A DNA stretch of 64,000 bases from Sipunculus nudus. Its lineage: Eukaryota; Annelida; Sipuncula; Golfingiida; Sipunculidae. The position numbers and the translations under genes were made by a program. Below the pieces are notes generated by a model. The model had not been told where the DNA came from and searched no databases. It saw nothing but the letters and a program-made list of their open reading frames with translations. Location of the stretch: positions 17,975,019 through 18,039,018 of the forward strand of contig CM049306.1 in NCBI GenBank assembly GCA_026874595.1, given 5' to 3'. Each line of letters begins with the position of its first letter. Position 1 is the stretch's first letter. Shown here piece by piece: positions 47,117 through 58,880 of this stretch.

Positions 47117-47175
<59 letters not shown>
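47117..47175. repeat. (AT)n microsatellite
   Basis: Pure TA run in the LMF1-galactosyltransferase intergenic region. Confidence 0.98.
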
Positions 47176-47179
<4 letters not shown>

Positions 47180-47180
<1 letters not shown>

Positions 47181-49198
47181 ATGATATATCAGTTTAAATG
47201 AAAAAGTCGTTATCTCCGTAATTTAACAAACCTAATAGAAATAATTAAACTTTTATAAGTCTGTGTAACACAGGTTACAAAGTTTTAACCTTTTTATTTG
47301 CAAAGAGTATCCCGAAAAGAGCAGATGAAATAATCATATTAGACAGGATTTATTAAACAGGATATTTTCAAGATCGATATACTGGTAACAATATACATTT
47401 AATTCAAATCATGATTAGTGGAACAAAATTATGGAACAAAGAAAAGATTTAATTCAGCTCATAATTCAGTATTCATGATTAAACCACTGAAATACTAAAA
47501 TTTAAGAAATTATGTTTTACGAAAATCCCTGAATTATGTATAAAAACAATAGTTGGAACTCTCCTTTAAATTATATTACATCTAATAAGACCAGCCCAGT
47601 TTTTGCATTTTATTTATTATTGCAATTGACTTCTTGGCTGTTAGGTTTGGAAAGTTAATGATATACAGTACATGGATATGCATAAAACTATAACAAAGTA
47701 CGCAGACCAATGTATTTCTATTAACTACTTATTATAGAAGGTATAATTCGGAAATGTATTACGTCTAAATCTTATTCTCATAAAACGTATAGGATTATGG
47801 TTTGCTGAAAAAGAAAACATGTATAAAATCAGTAAAATTAATTGCACAAAAACCCTAGTAAAATTCCTTGGAGTATATGTCTCTATAGAAAAGCCATTCC
47901 TTTTCCAAAATGGAATGAACACTTTGGGAAAAAAAATATTTCTTCAAAACTCCTTTTACTGAGGTCTCTTTGGGTATCTCAAGTGCAGCTAAAAGCTTTA
48001 GTAAAAGAATTTATCAGGAACTACTTAAAACAGAAAGAATTATATATAGTCGTATGAAATTCTTGTGAACTAATAAAAAAATTTTCTCATTAGCACACAT
48101 GACCAAGATGGCCTGAGAATATCCGATATGGGATCTGTATTGTGCCTAGGTGCCTAGAAAAATAATAATAAAAAAAAAAAAAAACAGGTTCAAAGCATCT
48201 TGCTTCCTCGTTTCTTTCTCAGCCAGTCTGGTCTTGATGTACAAACAGTACGTGTTACAGATTATAATGATAAAGGCAAGGAATATTTACACAGACAAAT
48301 ATATAATTTGATTCATTGACACTTTTTCCTTTTCGCACTTTGGATCATCCACAATGTTAAGGTTTACCTAACTGTGCACGTAATTTCCGAAACCACCTGT
48401 TGTGAAATATATTTACTATATCAGCAGTCACAAGCTACGCCAATTTCATTATGAACCTTCCCCTGTATTAGTTGAACTGAGACCACACTTTCCCTCTAGC
48501 TCTGTACTGACTGTACAATTGCAGCGATATACTGCAGCAACCATATAGAAAGACACAGTAACAGCGATATAAAGCAACATATAATACATAGAGAGAAACA
48601 TAGGAATAAATTAATACATCATGCTACAACAAGTACACAGAGATACATAGAAATATACACAATATACTCCATGCAGTATGTGCATGCAGAGGTATACGCA
48701 ATATACTACAAGTACAGAGGGAGATAATTAAGGCAGTAAAAACGAGTACAACAGGTACACAAGGAAACACCTATAAATATATCAACATCATTCTATATCG
48801 TTCCTCATGGCTACAGGAGTGCACTGTCGTATAAAACTATATCCACAGGCTAATTTCATGTAAATATATCTAAAACATGCTTGCAGTAACGTGTTTGGGT
48901 TTCTATTTCGTTTCTTCATCTGATGATTACATTTAATTTTTCTATCCAAACAAAAGTTGAATTAACCAAGAATAAAACCTAAATATAGCAAATATACATT
49001 TTAAGAATATGTAATATAAGCCCACAAAAAAGCTTGATCATACTGGGTGCTAAAAATAATGCAATTAAAAATTATTTTTTTTTAAATAACAAAATATCAT
49101 TTAAAAGTAATAAAAATTATTTCATTACATGTGCCGCTTTGCAATACAGGTTTAAAGTGATACATATTCTAAATGGGCCAATATAAAATTATATATAT

Positions 49199-49239
<41 letters not shown>

Positions 49240-49380
49240 AAAAAACCAAGATTGAAGACGCTGTTTCATTTCTCTCAAAATTCAGACGGCTAAATCTTGC
49301 TTGTGAAATGTGTTTTATGAAAACATAGGATCTCTAGTAACAACTATTAATCACTGATTTTCCCAGCTCTTTGTAGAAGT
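47180..49380. other. Intergenic AT-rich sequence, no gene recognised
   Basis: The stretch lies between LMF1 and the galactosyltransferase 3' end. It contains an (AT)n block at 49190-49236 and otherwise unique-looking AT-rich DNA with only short reading frames lacking motifs. Confidence 0.5.
49190..49236. repeat. (AT)n microsatellite
   Basis: TA dinucleotide run. Confidence 0.97.
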
Positions 49381-49386
49381 AGTTCT

Positions 49387-49392
49387 TTTATT
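49387..49392 (-). terminator. Candidate polyadenylation signal of the galactosyltransferase gene
   Basis: AATAAA on the minus strand, about 65 nt past the stop codon at 49457. Confidence 0.5.
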
Positions 49393-49456
49393 CGCAGGGG
49401 TTGCAGAACCTTTTTGAAACAGATTTTGCGCTCTACCCATGAGCCACAGAAGTCTT

Positions 49457-49682
49457 TTACCTTTTACCTTCCTTTTTATTTTGTAGTAATATTTGCGTGC
49501 GTGACACTCCTGCTCTTGATGGAGTCAGCAAAGCGTCCACATACTGCATGATGACGCTCTGGTTTATATGAACGGATATATTGGTATAAAGCTTGAGTTC
49601 TTCAGAGTGTAAAGCGGAGTATACGACACTGTTCAACCCATCCATCTTCATCCTTTTATCCCAGAGACCTAGGTAGTGTCCC
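49457..49682 (-). CDS. Galactosyltransferase terminal exon
   Basis: 226 nt, phase 2 in, acceptor TTTCAG, stop TAA at 49459-49457. It encodes GHYLGLWDKRMKMDGLNSVV, YSALHSEELKLYTNISVHI and then a nonconserved tail ending KKEGKR. Confidence 0.93.
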
Positions 49683-52600
49683 CTGAAAGAAAACAAAGGA
49701 ATCAACTGCTGCAAGACAGATCATCGAACATCCTTTAAGGTTTTCCTTTTTCCCACTGAAGACATCTGTTAGCAATGACTGACACTACATGTTTGGGTCC
49801 GCGGTATCGTACAATTCGTGTTGTTATACCAGGTTTAATAAAGTAAAATTAAATCCTAATTTCAGAGGTTGAATTCCTGTCTGGAGTTGCTGGTATGTGT
49901 CTGCCTTTATTTAACAAACCCCGTAAACTTGGGGTACGTGCCTCAACACACAGGATCGTTACATGGAGTTTTTATGCTTGTCGAAATGATTTCTTTCAAT
50001 ACGTGTTAATATGAATTACGCCGCATCTAATACTCCGTACTGCGTCTGTTGCAGTTGCAATAGTGTTTGGCCTTTTCCCTAGGACATGGCAGTTTTTACT
50101 GCTATTTTTCTGTTACACTACATAACCATTTCAATAGACAATTGCATGAGTGTTTAGCGATTAGGATGTTGTAACAACACTTTGCAAACTTTTGTGAAAA
50201 ATGTGAATGTGGTGCATGATATGTGTTATTTTCTGGGTAAAAGATACATCTATAAACGATCATCTGCTAGGAAAATGTATACAACAAAGGATGAAAACCT
50301 CATTTAAGCATTTTCGATTTTGGGATTCTGGGGTGTTCAGCCTATATAAGCTTAAATTGTACTAATTTCCCTTTAATTGACAAACCTGGGGTGGTTTGGT
50401 ACAGTTGGTTTAAGAAAAAGTATTACTTTAATGTACACCAACCTGCGGGGGTCGGGTATGCCTGGTTCGGGAACAGGTACCACTTAAATTCAAGAACCTA
50501 TGGTGGCTGGAGATGCCTGGTCTCTTATCAAGTTCCACTTTGATGAACTTACCTTTGGGGGCTGGGTATGCCTGGTTTGTGATTAAGTACCACTAATATT
50601 CAAGAACCTGTGGTGGCTGGAGATGCCTTGTCTTTGATCAAGTACCACTTTGATGGATGGACCTGTGGGGATTGGTATGCCAGGTTTATGTTCAAGCATC
50701 TCTTTCTAGTAACATCCTGCGGGGGTTTGGGAAACCTGGTTTTTGTTTAAGTATCACTTGAAATTAACATCCTGCGGGGATTGGGGATACCTGGTTTTTG
50801 TTCAAGTATCACTTGAAATTAACATCCTGCGGGGATTGGGGATACCTGGTTTTTGTTCAAGTATCACTTAAAATTAACATCCTGCGGGGTAGGGGATACC
50901 TGGTTTTTGTTCAAGTATCAATTGAAATTAACATCCTGCGGGGGTTGGGATACCTGGTTAGCTCAGCTGACTATATATAAGTCATCTGAGCTATAGTCGT
51001 GGTCCATTGTCCGTCGTCCGTCCGTCCGTCCGTCCGTCTCTCCGGATGTCCGTCCGTAAGACTGGCACGTTTCGACACCGTTGGACCTACGAATCTGAAA
51101 TTCGGCATACAGTTAGATGTTCCCAAAATCTCCTACCATGCCGAAAATTGGGTCAATAGGACTTCGTTCCTTCGAGATATTAAGGAAAAACCTCAATTTT
51201 TTATTAGAAATCTATTTTCACACTTCAGGACTGCCTAATATCAAAACCACTCATCTGGTTTTCTTCATATTTACCATAAATATTCCTCTATATAGTTCTT
51301 ATGTACATGCCAGATATTAAGTCAGTATTATATAATTTAAAAAAGTTATGGGCCCAAACATAATGGACTTTGTAAAAAAATCAGGAAGATATTTGGTCAC
51401 TTAAGACCAAAAGTGTTAAAGGTAGGGACTTTTTTCCAGTAATACAACTTTAATTAATCAAAATTTAATTGTATACCAAAAATTAGATCAAAATCTGTTA
51501 AATTTTTTTAAATATTGGCAAAAATATAAAATTGGTACCTTAAATTTTGCCCAACTTTGACCACGGCACGTTTTTTTTACTGTTAGTACTGTGGATTTAA
51601 TTTTCACAGCATATTTGCATAAGGATTAAACCTGCTAAAATCTGAACTTTGAAAATAAAAGCTGCAAAATTAGGCTAGTTATTGAATTTTTTTGGAGGCT
51701 CTTGTTGTATTCCCTTACATTGTCAAGCAGTTCACTTTGATGACTGTAGGTCATTCAGTGCACATCTCTATGCTCCCCAGGCTGTTGGCATAATTTTAGA
51801 TCTCCCCAAAATCTCCTACCATACCAAAAATTGGGTTATTAGGACTTCGTTCCTTCGAGATATTAAGGAAAAAAACTCCGTTTTCCATAAAAAAAAGCCA
51901 TTGTTACACTTCAAGGCTGCCTAATATCAAAACCACTGATCTGTTTTTGATCGTATTTAGTATTCACATTCTTTCATACATTTTCTATGAACATACCAAA
52001 AATTAGGTCAGTATTGGGTATTATTTTGAAGTTATGGGCCAAAACATAATGCAATTTTTTAAAAAATCAGGAAATATATTTACTCACCTAACATGAGAAT
52101 TGCTGAACCTAGAGACTTTTTTCAGGAATATAACTTTATTTAATCAAGATTCAATTGTTTACCCAAAATTAGATCTGAATTTTGCAAATTTTGCAAGTTA
52201 TTAGCATAAATAAAAAATCAATACCTTAAATTTTGTCCAACTTTGGCACTGTTGATTTAATTTTCACAACATATATACATAAGGATTTAATCTTTTAAAA
52301 TCTGAAATTTCAAAGAAACTGATTGGAAAGAATAGCTTTTATTCTTGTTTTCATACACCATGTCAAGTGTTGTTTACATCTAGCCCACCTAGTAGTACAG
52401 CCTTCACTTGCATTATGCAACCCACCCCAGGCAGCTTGCCTTGGCTACGCTTGGCTACTACTAGCAGGCTTCCCCTCTGCCCTGACACCCCCCCCCCCCC
52501 CAGCTGGTGCATGATTAAAGTGTACATTTAATTGTGTCCACAAAGTGGTGTATTGCTATGAAAGTGTGGATGTTCATCAGATAGTAATTCCTTACTTCAG

Positions 52601-55600
52601 AAGAGTAAAAACTTCACCAGGTGTGAAAATTAAAACTGGGATAGTAATTAGCACAATGATATTGTTTGTCTCTCATTCAACCAACAGTATGTATACTTTA
52701 ACATATTTTTTATGTTTTATTTTATCAAATTTACTTTTATTTTATTTTGGTGAATAAAATTAAGCATGTACTGAAAACTCCAATGTGCAAATTTTTTAAT
52801 AGTGATTCAAGGAATATTCTTGTAGATGCCATGTTGTGGCATTATTTTCTTTTAAATTCAGTTTAAACATTTATGATTTAAAAATAATAAAATATATGTG
52901 TATGCATAATATGACCCAATATGAGCTACACTCTGTATATATAATGATTGCAACTTTTGCAACAATTCTAATATTTTAACTTATATTTTCAGGTTTTTTT
53001 ATTAAAAATTTATAAAACCTGTAAATAAAAAAAATGATTCGTATAAAAACTTCTTAATGGAAAAAGTGGATATGCTTAAAAAATAGGATTATATATAAAC
53101 TTAAATGCATTATTCCCTTGAAAGTGAAATAAAGGTATTAGTCCATTCTGTCCACTTGCCTGTCCATCTGTAAATTTTCATATGCATCACAGTATCTCAA
53201 AACTGTTACTGTTTTTCTTCATGACAGTCTTGTCAGAGTATTAGTTTGCAATCATATATTTAGAATTTTACTATAACCAAGTAGGAGGGCCCCTTTCCTC
53301 TTAGCTTTTCATATTCTAATGTAAATGAAAAGCATTACAATAGAATATTTCTACATCCACCTTCGTGCTGCCCTCACTTTTCCCTTCTCCGAACCCCATC
53401 CCAAAGTCAGCCTCAGTAAGCAAGAACAAGATGAATCAGATATATTCATACTTTAATATTTTGTATAACTATTCGTCCATAGGTACCTATGTACATGCCA
53501 GAAATTATGTCAATATTGTGTAATATGTAGACATAGTGGGCATCACAATAATGTACCTTGTCAAGACTAGAGATATTGTGTCATACAGTCACAAATTCAT
53601 AAATCACTTCATCAGCATCGTTAATCATAACATCATATCTGTCAAATTGAAAGCTTGCAGACTACCTACACTTTAGATCCTTCAACAAATAGCCTTATCA
53701 TCATTCTACTACTGCTTATAACTGCTGTCATTGCATTCATATTTGCTCAAATATGTTACAATTTTCAACCCCTCCTAAATAAATAAAAAATAAACCACTA
53801 TATTGGACTCTATTAATCCATCAGTCAGGTATTCATCATTTCATTTATCATTTACTCACATATTACATTACATTCCTTTATAATAGCCAAACATGTCCAT
53901 GATATTCATAAGCTTTATCGACTCGATATAGTATCACAGTGGAGAAACATTTATAGTCAAATCACGATCAGCTGAGCGCCGTGACCCTTGTTCAAGTATC
54001 ACTTGAAATTAACATCCTGCGGGGGTGGGGATACCTGGTTTTTGTTCAAGTATCACTTGAAACTAACATCCTGCGGGGGTGGGGATACCTGGTTTTTGTT
54101 CAAGTATCACTTGAAATTAACATCCGGCGGGGGTTGGGGATACCTGGTTTTTGTTCAAGTATCACTTGAAATTAACATCCTGCGGGGTAGGGGATACCTG
54201 GGTTTTGTTCAAGTATCACTTGAAATTAACATCCTGCGGGGTAGGGGATACCTGGTTTTTGTTAAAGTATCACTTAAAATTAACATCCTGCGGGGGTTGG
54301 GCATGCCTGGTTTGTGTTAAAGTATCTCTTTAATGCAACAACCGGTGTGGGTGGGTTACCTAACTGGTTTATGTTCAAACATCACTTTAATGTAACAACC
54401 TGCGAGGGATTTGGGTTACCTGGTTTGTATTCAAACATCACTTAAATGTAACAACCTGCGAGGGGTTTGGGTTACCTGGTTTGTATTCAAACATCACTTT
54501 AATGTAATAAAACGCGAGGGGTTTGGGTTACCTGGTTTGTATTCAAACATCACTTTAATGTAACAACCTGCGAGGGATTTGGGTTGCCTAGTTTGTATTC
54601 AAACATCACTTTAATGTAATAACCTGAGAGGGGTTTGGGTTACCTGGTTTGTATTCAAACATCACTTTAATGTTATAAAACGTGAGGGGTTTGGGTTACC
54701 TGGTTTGTATTCAAAAACCACTTTAATGTAACAACCTGCGAGGGGTTTGGGATACCTGGTTTTATTAAAACATTACTTTAATATAACAACCTGAGAGGGG
54801 TTTGGGTTACCTGGTTTGTATTCAAACATCACTTTAATGTAACAACCTACAGTGAATGGGGATGCCAGGTTTGTGCTCAAGTATCACTTTTATGTAACAA
54901 CAGGCGGTGGTTGGGGTTACCTGGATTAAGTTCATATATCACTTTAATGTAACAACCTGCGGGGGTTGGAGATGCCTGGCTTGTGTTTAGGTATCACGTT
55001 AATGTAACAACATGAGGGGGTTAGGGATACTGATTTGTGTTCAAGTTTCTTTTTAATTTAACATCCTGTGGGGGTAGGGTATGCCTAGTTTGTGTTGAAG
55101 TATCTCTTTAATGTAACAGCCGGCGGTGGTTTTTGAGGCCTGGTTTGTGTTCAGGTATCTCCTTAATGTAACATCGTGCTGGGGTTGGGGACGCTTTTTT
55201 TGTTGAAGTGTTTCCTTAATGTAACATCCTGCGAGGGTTGGGTATGCCTGGTTTGTGTGGAAGTACCTCTTTAATGTAACAACCTGCGGGGGTAGGGCAT
55301 GCCTGGTTTGTGTTGGTGATGCCTAGTTTGTGTTTGGGCTGCCTGGTTTGTGTTGGGGATGTCCGGTTTGGGTTGGGGATGTCCGGTTTGTGTTGGGGAT
55401 TTCCGGTTTATGTTGGTGATGCCTGGTATGTGTTGGGGATGCCTAGTTTGTGTTTGGGCTGCCTGGTTTGTGTTAGGGATGTCCGGTTTGGGTTGGGGAT
55501 GTCCGGTTTGTGTTGGGGATTTCCGGTTTATGTTGGTGATGCCTGGTATGTGTTGGGGATGCCTAGTTTGTGTTTGGGCTGCCTGGTTTGTGTTGGGGAT

Positions 55601-58107
55601 GTCCGGTTTGGGTTGGGGATGTCCGGTTTGTGTTGGGGATTTCCGGTTTATGTTGGTGATGCCTGGTATGTGTTGGGGATGCCTAGTTTGTGTTTGGGCT
55701 GCCTGGTTTGTGTTGGGGATGTCCGGTTTGTGTTGGGGATGTCCGGTTTGTGTTGGGGATTTCCGGTTTATGTTGGTGATGCCTGGTATGTGTTGGGGAT
55801 GCCTGGTTTGTGTTGGGGATGCCAAGTTTGTGTTTCGGATGTCCGGTTTGTGACCGGGTATCACCTTATGCACTAACCTGCGCTCGTTGAGTGGGGTTGG
55901 CTTGTGAACTATTAGCTTGTAATGGGAAATAGCCAGTGGGTAGCGTTGTACCTTGAAACCATTGTAAGCAACCCTGTATAAATATAAAAGAAATAGCAAA
56001 TCAAAGCAATTAAAAAATGTTAAGAATATAGGTCTATTGGTCATTGACATAAATAAGGAGCATGGTGCCGATCTGCAGGTGGATTTTAAGAATAATATTC
56101 AGACATTCGAAATGAAACAAATTGTTCAATGTATGAAAAACTTTATCATGATAAACTGAAGTTTTCTGCTAGAAAATTACCATACCATCACTTACCTAGC
56201 CTTATTTTTTGAACATCAATATAGACTTATTAGTTTTGGTTAGCTTATAAATATTTATAATCAATAATATGAATTATATATAATGATGTATATCTGCAAG
56301 GTGAATTAAAACATCATTTTGATGACGATTAAAGGCCTCCCCACACACACACACACTGGAAGGAATGTATTTTCAGGGCAAATTTAGGGGGTCAAGAGTC
56401 ATCCCATCCACCTTTATGATCTTAAAAATTCTAGGAAATTGATTTTTGAAAATATATTTTTTCATAAACTTCCCTTGAATACACCATTACAGCTCAGATT
56501 TAAAAAAAGGTTTCTTCGTCATAGGAAAGTGTATCTGCCGCTCGGCGTCCTCCTATTCTAAAATTTAAAAATTCTTTCGTCGTATATATAACATGCATTG
56601 CTGTGTGAGAGCTTGTATGATGGCGTCTCTATAATGCACATTGCCAAAGCTCCATTCTATAAGTTTTTAAAATAAATTGTGTGTCATATGTGCAATCCAA
56701 TGATAAATTAATGGTTAGATTCTTGAGATGACATGATTTGGAAGCCGTTGGTGGACACTAACCTTCTGTAGAGATCATCATCCTCCGCTCCCCAGCCAAA
56801 GTAGGCGTTAGAAAACCCATTGATCTGTTTATATACCCGCGGTCGGAATGCCACCACACCACCTAATAAATCCTTATACAGCAACCTGTGAAATAATTAT
56901 AACCACAACTGACAATTTATTTATGAAAATATTCGACATCTAGTCATTGAACGGGCATACAGGAATAATGACAAAATTTAGAGAAAAATAGCAACAACTT
57001 CAATATCATTAACCAATTGATTTACGAGCTAATCTGATAAGTGAATTGTTCATTATTTTTACTATCCTCCCTACGGTGGTTCCTTCATGCATAATAAGTA
57101 TTTTAATTTTAAACAGGAAGACAAATCTATATGAGAAGCATAAAGAAAAAGGTGAATATAAATATATAGATGTTTCATGTTTAAACTTAGCGCGATGTCG
57201 CCTTTAAATATTCCATCCATTTTTTTATAGTGCACCTGATATTCTGGATAATTAAATAAAATTTTCCTAATACTTAATGAATCTTACCTGTAGTCCCAGA
57301 TGCTACATGCGGCCGATAGATGACGTGGGTCGTCAGTGACGCATGTGTACGAGATCCTGTCGTCCTCCGGAAGTGCATCTACGTCATGCAGTATGATGCA
57401 ATCATACTCTTCTTTGGATGTGGCCTCTAGAAAACCAGCATTGTACAGCACACCTCTGTTGAAAAGGATCCCGGGGGCCTGTAGTACATATATTTCGTAT
57501 AAGTTTATGTGTACAAGATACATATTCTTATAAAAATAATTTAACTCTGGCCAGGTATCTTGCATAAATATACACATATTATTGAATATTCATAACATAT
57601 GGCATCTTTATTTTTCACATGTTTCTACATCTGTATCGACCCCAAAATTTATTCACCCGACACCCCACACTTTAATAGAATTTCATTAAATTCATTGAAA
57701 ATATTATACAGTTTTGGTAATACTTTTTTTAGCGTAATGATACCATTTACCTCTGACATGCACACTTTCTATACCAAGGCTTACGACGATCGATGTCTGA
57801 ACCGATAAGTTCGAGGTCCTTTTATAACACCACAAGTAATTTTACTCAACAAGTTAGCCACGTTATATCCTTACCTGCTCGATGATGAAAATTGTGTAGT
57901 CTAATTGCTGCCTTTTGAGAAATGGATGCATATGGTTGAGGAATATTGAGAGTTGTTTTGGGCGGTCTCTGTAGGGAACAAACACGGCTATTTTCTGAAC
58001 TGCTTGACAGGAAGTCGGTCGCCATTTGCCTCCTGTAGTGACTTCCGGAAACTTCTTTTCTAAATTGGTAATGGAGAGGTCGAAAGACAATGCCACAGGG
58101 ATCCTAC
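49457..58107 (-). CDS. Beta-1,4-galactosyltransferase family protein, partial (catalytic domain to stop)
   Basis: Five exons (58107-57875, 57478-57288, 56885-56763, 55973-55878, 49682-49457) join with consistent phases into 288 residues plus stop. The family is Golgi type II membrane enzymes that move galactose (or GalNAc in some invertebrates) from a UDP-sugar to terminal GlcNAc. Visible motifs, in order: GGKWRPTSC, VFVPYRDRPKQL, HPFLKRQQLDYTIFIIEQ, FNRGVLYNAGFLEA, the metal-binding DVD in YDCIILHDVDALP, PRHLSAAC, the GGVVAF block, FGWGAEDDDLYRR, and a His in YKLIVHKP at the third metal-ligand position. MDGLNSVVYSAL and LYTNISVHI match the usual C-terminus. The PRHLS and GWGxEDDD blocks favour the B4GALT1-6 group over B4GALT7; the paralog cannot be named. 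The entry phase (1) shows an upstream exon, but the anchor exon was not found. A tail of about 40 residues extends beyond the usual end. Confidence 0.93.
50395..50959. repeat. Minisatellite, left arm (unit about 55 bp)
   Basis: About ten units read 'TTGTTCAAGTATCACTTgAAaTTAACATCCTGCGGGGgTTGGGGATACCTGG' on the plus strand. The leftmost units are the most diverged. The array is cut at 50959 by a mobile element and resumes at 53988. Confidence 0.93.
50960..53987 (-). mobile_element. Type I Helentron-like element (reverse) inserted in the minisatellite
   Basis: The plus-strand left end AGCTCAGCTGA...TCATCTGAGCT is the reverse of the 3' terminal hairpin, followed by a (CCGT)n tract at 51010-51060. 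The right end TCAGCTGAGC (53968-53977) inverts GCTCAGCTGA (50961-50970) and continues to GCCGTGACCC, the reverse of the 5' end. The minisatellite unit is split between T residues (GGTT left, TTGTTCAAG right) with no target duplication, as expected for Helentron-type insertion. Two diverged core units of about 700 bp (51110 and 51790, sharing AAAATCTCCTACCAT and TTCGTTCCTTCGAGATATTA) are present. No coding capacity. Confidence 0.8.
53988..55311. repeat. Minisatellite, right arm (unit about 55 bp)
   Basis: About 23 units. The first six are near-identical to the left arm; from about 54300 a second subtype reads 'TTCAAACATCACTTTAATGTAACAACCTGCGAGGGGTTTGGGTTACCTGG', then increasingly mixed units reach the 20-bp array. 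Read on the minus strand, many units contain CGCAGGTTGTTACATTAAAG, which aligns with the exon D donor region. Confidence 0.95.
55312..55850. repeat. 20-bp monomer array with 120-bp higher-order repeat
   Basis: The monomer is about 'TTTGTGTTGGGGATGCCTGG'. Six monomer variants form a 120-bp block that repeats almost perfectly at 55321, 55441, 55561 and 55681. Because 120 is divisible by three, long open frames run through it on both strands. It stops about 28 bp from the galactosyltransferase exon D donor. Confidence 0.97.
55878..55973 (-). CDS. Galactosyltransferase exon D, next to the minisatellite
   Basis: 96 nt, phase 2 in and out, acceptor ATACAG, donor GTTAGT. It encodes VAYNGFKVQRYPLAISHYKL and IVHKPTPLNER. 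If the donor were skipped the frame would stay open for another 200 codons through the repeat array; the downstream exon at 49682 in matching phase shows where the true protein continues. Confidence 0.9.
56763..56885 (-). CDS. Galactosyltransferase exon C: WGxEDDD motif
   Basis: 123 nt, phase 2 in and out, acceptor TCACAG, donor GTTAGT. It encodes LLYKDLLGGVVAFRPRVYKQ and INGFSNAYFGWGAEDDDLYR; the acidic cluster is part of the acceptor and catalytic site. Confidence 0.95.
57288..57478 (-). CDS. Galactosyltransferase exon B: DVD motif
   Basis: 191 nt, phase 0 in and phase 2 out, acceptor CTACAG, donor GTAAGA. It encodes APGILFNRGVLYNAGFLEA, YDCIILHDVDALPEDDR and PRHLSAACSIWDY. The Cys before the DVD and the one in YTC match a conserved disulfide pair. 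Confidence 0.95.
57875..58107 (-). CDS. Galactosyltransferase exon A: start of catalytic domain
   Basis: 233 nt, phase 1 in and phase 0 out, acceptor ATTTCAG, donor GTAAGG. It encodes GGKWRPTSCQAVQKIAVFV then PYRDRPKQLSIFLNHMHPFL and QQLDYTIFIIEQ. Confidence 0.94.
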
Positions 58108-58497
58108 CTGAAATTAGGTTGTTATAATCGGTACAGAAAATACATGAATGACACTCAGACCGGAGGCTAATTTAAATTCTTAACTTCGAGAATTTCTGTG
58201 ATACTAATTAAATTCGATGCATATATATGTTAATTTTAATTCAATTAAATTGATATTATCCAGTTCATGAAGAAATGATAATTTCGGGAAAAAAGGATCT
58301 ATCACTGTCGGGAATGCCGATATTAAAAATCAATATGAGAGAAATAACAATATTTCTTCTGCTTACTATGCACCTTGTAACACCTTGAATTTTTAACCAT
58401 CAATATTACACGCCATGTAAAAATCCATTCAAAACGTCATGTAAACACCTCAAATCTCCCACATACTCTTATACTGATAATGAATTTCCTTTTATTA

Positions 58498-58880
58498 ATA
58501 TTTCGGGTAAAATATGAAAGAAAAAGACGCATTTCAATCGGGCAAAGTGGTTTTGACACAAAAATATCGGTGCACATGTCCAAATGTCTGTAACCATAGT
58601 TACCACGACACAGCTTAATTTTTATTGGCCTAAGAGACAAGAGCCATGCATACTTATTTGCTGACCCCGAATGAAAAGAATAGTTCTTACGAATGTTCGC
58701 GACTTACCTCTATGCATACGAGTGTTCATTATGAGACACCCGCTACTTCCGAATATTGTCAACAGTTGCTGTATACAAATGAGCGTAAATAAGCGTCAAG
58801 AATATTTGTATGCAAATTATGCCCGGATACCTTTCAGAAGATCACAATCTAGTCGGCACCTTGAGTCGATATCTATTATC
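58498..58880 (+). repeat. Dispersed repeat of unknown class, copy 2
   Basis: It is collinear with 17750-18150, with blocks ATTTCGGGTAAAATATGA, TGTCTGTAACCATAGTTACC, CCGAATATTGTCAACAGTTG, CAAATTATGCCC and ATCTAGTCGG. Confidence 0.65.

Noticed and set aside
55310-55876. 188- and 167-codon plus-strand frames with VCVGD/MLGM repeats
   Set aside because: They are open only because the 120-bp repeat is divisible by three; the real exon here is on the other strand.
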